From Sulfurospirillum cavolei (GTDB taxonomy: Bacteria > Campylobacterota > Campylobacteria > Campylobacterales > Sulfurospirillaceae): a DNA stretch of 64,000 nt. Below are positions 60,845 through 64,000 of the stretch, in pieces; the stretch's first letter is position 1, and each line of letters opens with the position of its first letter. The notes beneath the pieces were generated by a model, which was not told the DNA's origin, ran no database searches, and was given only the letters and a program-made list of their open reading frames with translations. A program made the translations under genes and the position numbers. The stretch lies in NCBI RefSeq assembly GCF_000813325.1, contig NZ_BBQE01000003.1; one strand, given 5' to 3'.

Positions 60845-62370
60845 GTGAGCTAGCTTCGGTAGATTGGAGTCGCGCTCAGTTTGCGTTGACGGCGATTTAC
60901 CATTTTTTATTTGTTCCTTTAACGTTGGGATTGAGTTTTATCATTGCGATTATGGAGACGATTTACGTTACCACAAAAGAGAATGCGTGGAAAAAGATCA
61001 CGCAATTTTGGATGGGTCTTTTTGCCATCAACTTTGCCATCGGCGTCGCTACGGGGTTGATTATGGAATTTGAGTTCGGGACGAACTGGGCAAATTATGC
61101 ATGGTTCGTCGGCGATATTTTCGGCGCGCCTTTAGCAATCGAGGGCATTTTGGCGTTTTTCATGGAATCAACCTTTTTTGCCGTGATGTTTTTCGGCTGG
61201 AATAAAGTCGGTCCCAAATTTCACCTTCTCTCAACATGGCTTGTCGCCGTAGGCTCCAATCTTTCGGCCTTTTGGATCTTAGTCGCCAACGGTTGGATGC
61301 AGTATCCGATCGGTATGCATTTTAATCCCGCCGCCGCGCGTAACGAGATGGCAAATTTTTTCGACGTCGTTTTTTCTCCCGTCGCTATCGCCAAATTTTT
61401 GCATACCGTTGCTAGCGGTTACGTCATCGGCGCGCTTTTCGTTATCGGAATTTCGGCATGGTTTTTACTCAAAAACCGCGACGTGCTTTTTGCCAAACGC
61501 TCTTTGGTCGTAGGCGCGTCTTTTGGACTTTTAACCTCTCTTTTTTTAACGATTAGCGGAGATGAGAGTGCATACCAAGTCGCACAACACCAGCCGGTCA
61601 AACTGGCGGCGATGGAAGGATTGTATCAAGGAGAGTCGCGTGCGGGGATTATCGCGTTTGGCATTTTAAATCCCGATAAACGCCTCGGAGACGATGCCCA
61701 CGAATTTTTAGGCGATATCGAACTGCCTTACATGTTATCGTTACTCGGACATCGAAACGTCGACGCTTTCGTTGCCGGATTGGAAGATTTGGTCTACGGC
61801 AATGCGGCACACGGACTCCCCTCGGCTCAAGAACGCATCGATAGCGGAAAGATCGCACTTCATGCTTTAAGCGATTTTAGAGCCGCCAAAGCACAAAACG
61901 ATACGAAGGCGATGAAGACGCACGAAGCGATTTTACAAGCGCATATGAAAGATTTCGGTTACGGGTATTTTGAAAAACCCGAACAAATCGTACCGCCGAT
62001 CGCCCTTTCGTTTTACAGTTTTCACATCATGGTTTCTCTTGGCATGTGGTTTATCGTCCTTTTTGCGTTAACGCTTTTCTTGACGCTCAAACGCGACGTT
62101 CAAACCCAAAAACCGCTTCTTTACGCCGCTCTTTGGAGCATCCCTTTAGGCTATATTGCCGCCGAGGCGGGTTGGATCGTCGCCGAAGTCGGCAGGCAAC
62201 CGTGGGCGATTCAAGATTTGATGCCCACGCATATTGCCGCGACGCATTTAGGAAGCGGAAATATCGCGCTTTCGTTTAGCTTATTTGCACTTTTATTTAC
62301 GGCGTTGCTGATTGCCGAAATTAAAATTATGCTGAAGCAAATCGCTATCGGTCCTAACGGAGGTCACTGA
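60841..62370 (+). CDS. cydA: cytochrome bd quinol oxidase subunit I
   Basis: A 509-residue membrane subunit with nine helices. Haem ligands are His21 (in AIYHFLFVP), His at about 187 (KFLHTVASGY) and Met near 396 (MVSLGMW). The GRQPW motif near 449 is intact. The Q-loop is long, as in the E. coli bd-I type. It oxidises quinol and reduces oxygen with high affinity, allowing microaerobic growth. Start overlaps DUF4492 and the stop overlaps cydB (TGATG). Confidence 0.95.
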   Translation: MSELASVDWSRAQFALTAIYHFLFVPLTLGLSFIIAIMETIYVTTKENAWKKITQFWMGLFAINFAIGVATGLIMEFEFGTNWANYAWFVGDIFGAPLAIEGILAFFMESTFFAVMFFGWNKVGPKFHLLSTWLVAVGSNLSAFWILVANGWMQYPIGMHFNPAAARNEMANFFDVVFSPVAIAKFLHTVASGYVIGALFVIGISAWFLLKNRDVLFAKRSLVVGASFGLLTSLFLTISGDESAYQVAQHQPVKLAAMEGLYQGESRAGIIAFGILNPDKRLGDDAHEFLGDIELPYMLSLLGHRNVDAFVAGLEDLVYGNAAHGLPSAQERIDSGKIALHALSDFRAAKAQNDTKAMKTHEAILQAHMKDFGYGYFEKPEQIVPPIALSFYSFHIMVSLGMWFIVLFALTLFLTLKRDVQTQKPLLYAALWSIPLGYIAAEAGWIVAEVGRQPWAIQDLMPTHIAATHLGSGNIALSFSLFALLFTALLIAEIKIMLKQIAIGPNGGH

Positions 62371-63500
62371 TGTTTGAAACGCTCTCGTATGTTCACCTCC
62401 AACAATTATGGTGGATAATTCTTAGTCTCTTAGGCGGCATTTTTGCTTTTTTACTCTTTATTCAAGGCGGTCAAACCTTGTTGTTTAGCCTTCCTCAAAA
62501 CGAAACCGAAAAGAGCATGCTCGTCAACTCTTTAGGACGTAAATGGGAGCTGGGCTTTACGACGCTCGTTCTTTTCGGAGGCGCGATTTTCGCGGCATTT
62601 CCGCTGTTTTACGCCACGAGTTTCGGAGGAGCCTACTGGGTTTGGCTTGCGATTTTGTTTTGTTTCATCGTCCAAGCCGTCAGTTACGAATACCGCAAAA
62701 AGCCTCATAATTTTTTAGGGCAAAAAACCTACGAGGCATTTTTATACCTCAACGGTTCGCTCGGCGTGATACTCATAGGCGTTGCGTTAAGCACGCTTTT
62801 TAGCGGGGCAGCATTTCGTCTCGACGAAAATTTCTTCGTCCGGTGGGAAGGCTCGTTTCGGGGTCTTGAAGCCCTGTTCGTACCGCAAAATTATCTTTTG
62901 GCATTTGCCCTTTTCTTTTTAGCAAGGTTGTGTGCCGGACTTTACTTTTTGAGCAATATCGCGTCTCAAACCTTACATGTAAGAATTCAATCGATGCTTT
63001 TGCGCAATACGCTTTTCTTTTTGCCTTTCTTTCTCGGATTTTTAGCGTGGCTTTTTCTCAAAGACGGTTACGGCTACAACGACAACGGCGTCGTATTTAT
63101 CGTCGCTTTCAAGTATTTCGACAACCTTCTTGCGATGCCGCTTGTCGCTTTGATGCTCGTACTCGGCGTTAGCTTCGTGCTCGTCGCGCTTTATCTTGGA
63201 ATCGCCAAAGCGCATCGGCAAGCGATTAAGCTTATGGGAACGGGTATCGTCCTTGCCGTTACGTCCGTTTTCTTACTCGCAGGATTAAACCAAACGGCAT
63301 TTTATCCCTCGCTCTCGTCGCTTCAAAGTTCATTGACGATCCAAAACGCCAGCGGCAGTTTTTATACGCTCGTTGCGATGAGTTACGTTGCACTTTTGAT
63401 CCCTTTCGTCTTATCTTACATCGCTTACGCATGGTACGCAATGGATCGAAAACACATCGACGAAGCCGAAATGACCGATCCGGCGTCGCATCATTATTAA
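62370..63500 (+). CDS. cydB: cytochrome bd quinol oxidase subunit II
   Basis: A 376-residue subunit with eight or nine helices; the N-terminal HLQQLWWIILSLLGGIFAFLLFIQGGQTL is typical of CydB, which stabilises the haem-carrying subunit. It overlaps cydA by one base and is followed after nine bases by a 32-codon membrane peptide. Confidence 0.93.
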   Translation: MFETLSYVHLQQLWWIILSLLGGIFAFLLFIQGGQTLLFSLPQNETEKSMLVNSLGRKWELGFTTLVLFGGAIFAAFPLFYATSFGGAYWVWLAILFCFIVQAVSYEYRKKPHNFLGQKTYEAFLYLNGSLGVILIGVALSTLFSGAAFRLDENFFVRWEGSFRGLEALFVPQNYLLAFALFFLARLCAGLYFLSNIASQTLHVRIQSMLLRNTLFFLPFFLGFLAWLFLKDGYGYNDNGVVFIVAFKYFDNLLAMPLVALMLVLGVSFVLVALYLGIAKAHRQAIKLMGTGIVLAVTSVFLLAGLNQTAFYPSLSSLQSSLTIQNASGSFYTLVAMSYVALLIPFVLSYIAYAWYAMDRKHIDEAEMTDPASHHY

Positions 63501-63509
63501 GGAGAAAGT

Positions 63510-63608
63510 ATGGACTATACCGCATCGATTCTATGGCTTATCGCATGGCCGATCGTCATTTTTGCCGCTTACCGTTTCATCCGTTTTAACCTAAAACACC
63601 TCAAATAG
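63510..63608 (+). CDS. CydX-like 32-residue membrane peptide
   Basis: ATG at 63510 with AAGGAGAAAG five bases ahead opens a 32-codon frame: a short polar start (MDYTAS), one helix with W-L-I-A-W-P-I-V-I-F, then a basic tail (R-F-I-R-F-N-L-K-H-L-K). Size, position after cydB and composition match CydX/CbdX peptides that stabilise cytochrome bd, although the residues differ from E. coli CydX. Confidence 0.75.
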   Translation: MDYTASILWLIAWPIVIFAAYRFIRFNLKHLK

Positions 63609-63614
63609 CCCAAC

Positions 63615-63641
63615 AAAGAAGCATCGTTTAGATGCTTCTTT
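63615..63641 (+). terminator. rho-independent terminator of the cyd operon
   Basis: An 11-bp perfect stem AAAGAAGCATC / GATGCTTCTTT with loop GTTTA, followed by CAACTTTTT. Confidence 0.75.
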
Positions 63642-63731
63642 CAACTTTTTCGAGATTATTTTTTAAACTATATCTTACATCAAGCATTCGCGTGCTACTA
63701 TCCGACCTATGAATCCTTATTTTTTAATACG

Positions 63732-64000
63732 ATGCACATGAGCATCCTCCATTCCCTTATTTTTTTCGGTCCACCTCGGTCGGAAATCGACTCAAACGAT
63801 TTAAACGATCGTGTCAATATTGAACGCGCCAAAATCTATTTCAGCCATACCAAGATCAGTCTTTTATCGCTTTTTCTCGGCCTTATTATCGGCGTCGTTT
63901 TACTCGACTTTTTTGAAGTTTCTTGGACTTTAATTACGTTATGGTCGCTGGCACTCAGCGCACTCGGTATCGTGCTGTTTCGCTATGAACAACACGTACA
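63732..64000 (+). CDS. N-terminal part of a membrane sensor/signalling protein (truncated by window end)
   Basis: An open frame of 89 codons running off the window. After a short polar start it reads RVNIERAKIYFSHTKISLLSLFLGLIIG, a pattern seen at the N-terminus of several membrane GGDEF/EAL or kinase proteins, and has two helices. The ATG at 63732 or 63738 lacks a clear ribosome site. Function cannot be assigned further. Confidence 0.5.
   Translation, partial: MHMSILHSLIFFGPPRSEIDSNDLNDRVNIERAKIYFSHTKISLLSLFLGLIIGVVLLDFFEVSWTLITLWSLALSALGIVLFRYEQHV

Noticed and set aside
1..64000. CRISPR arrays, rRNA operons, prophage or insertion sequences
   Set aside because: No regularly spaced repeats, rRNA-like sequence, integrase or transposase frames were seen on either strand.

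Overview
The window looks like a chromosomal segment of a free-living Campylobacterota (Epsilonproteobacteria), most likely a Sulfurospirillum-like organism; that placement is inferred from gene content, not from a search. The supporting genes are a futalosine-pathway menaquinone gene (MqnE), a fused IspDF, a Pgp1/Csd4-type peptidoglycan carboxypeptidase, a DUF4492-cydAB cluster, and the order dapD-mrp-ispDF-response regulator-sat-pgpA, which I remember from Campylobacter jejuni (Cj1605-Cj1610). There is no sign of prophage, IS element, CRISPR array or rRNA. One tRNA (Lys, CTT anticodon) is present.

Layout. 1-2.4 kb (minus): a pseudopilin, a GT39-like membrane glycosyltransferase and trpG/pabA. 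2.5-8.7 kb (minus): a tightly overlapping citrate lyase operon (MFS transporter-citC-citD-citE-citF-citXG). 8.7-11.5 kb (minus): mqnE, a purine permease and a purine phosphoribosyltransferase, which reads like menaquinone synthesis coupled to purine salvage. 11.6-12.8 kb: trpB. 13-25 kb (plus): glnD, glmS, a c-type-haem diguanylate cyclase, a radical SAM protein, a HIT protein, Pgp1, an EAL-HDOD protein, a SelW-like selenoprotein read through an in-frame TGA, and a K+ channel with a partner RCK protein. 26-36 kb: an AEC transporter, a SUI1 factor, an ABC-F ATPase, a GGDEF-EAL protein, a GH17-GT2 beta-glucan synthase and a response regulator/7TMR-DISM kinase pair. 36.5-41.4 kb: a Slam-like outer-membrane protein with a 1166-residue surface protein that carries a VWA domain and a TbpB-like C-terminal barrel. 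41.5-50 kb: a diguanylate cyclase, the dapD-mrp / ispDF-pgpA block, YceI and YigZ. 50-56 kb (minus): an extended modE-mod operon with two binding proteins and two permeases but one ATPase. 56-60 kb: D,D-carboxypeptidase, proC, an RMD1-family protein, DUF2798 and mscS. 60-63.6 kb: a cytochrome bd operon ending in a 32-codon CydX-like peptide. A truncated membrane protein starts at the right edge.

Themes. Second-messenger signalling is dense: one GGDEF-EAL protein, two GGEEF proteins and one degenerate EAL-HDOD protein, with a likely exopolysaccharide synthase and a surface-protein export pair among them. Molybdate/tungstate uptake and selenocysteine use fit a respiratory anaerobe rich in molybdo- and selenoenzymes.

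The most interesting points are (i) the selenoprotein hidden behind a TGA, (ii) two related, independently placed structured elements upstream of glmS and mscS that look like paralogous small RNAs with their own promoters and terminators, (iii) the Slam/VWA surface-protein pair, whose cargo has an AT-rich, probably mosaic N-terminal half, and (iv) a strongly over-represented palindromic word, TTACATGT/ACATGTAA. All counts and pairings were made by eye.
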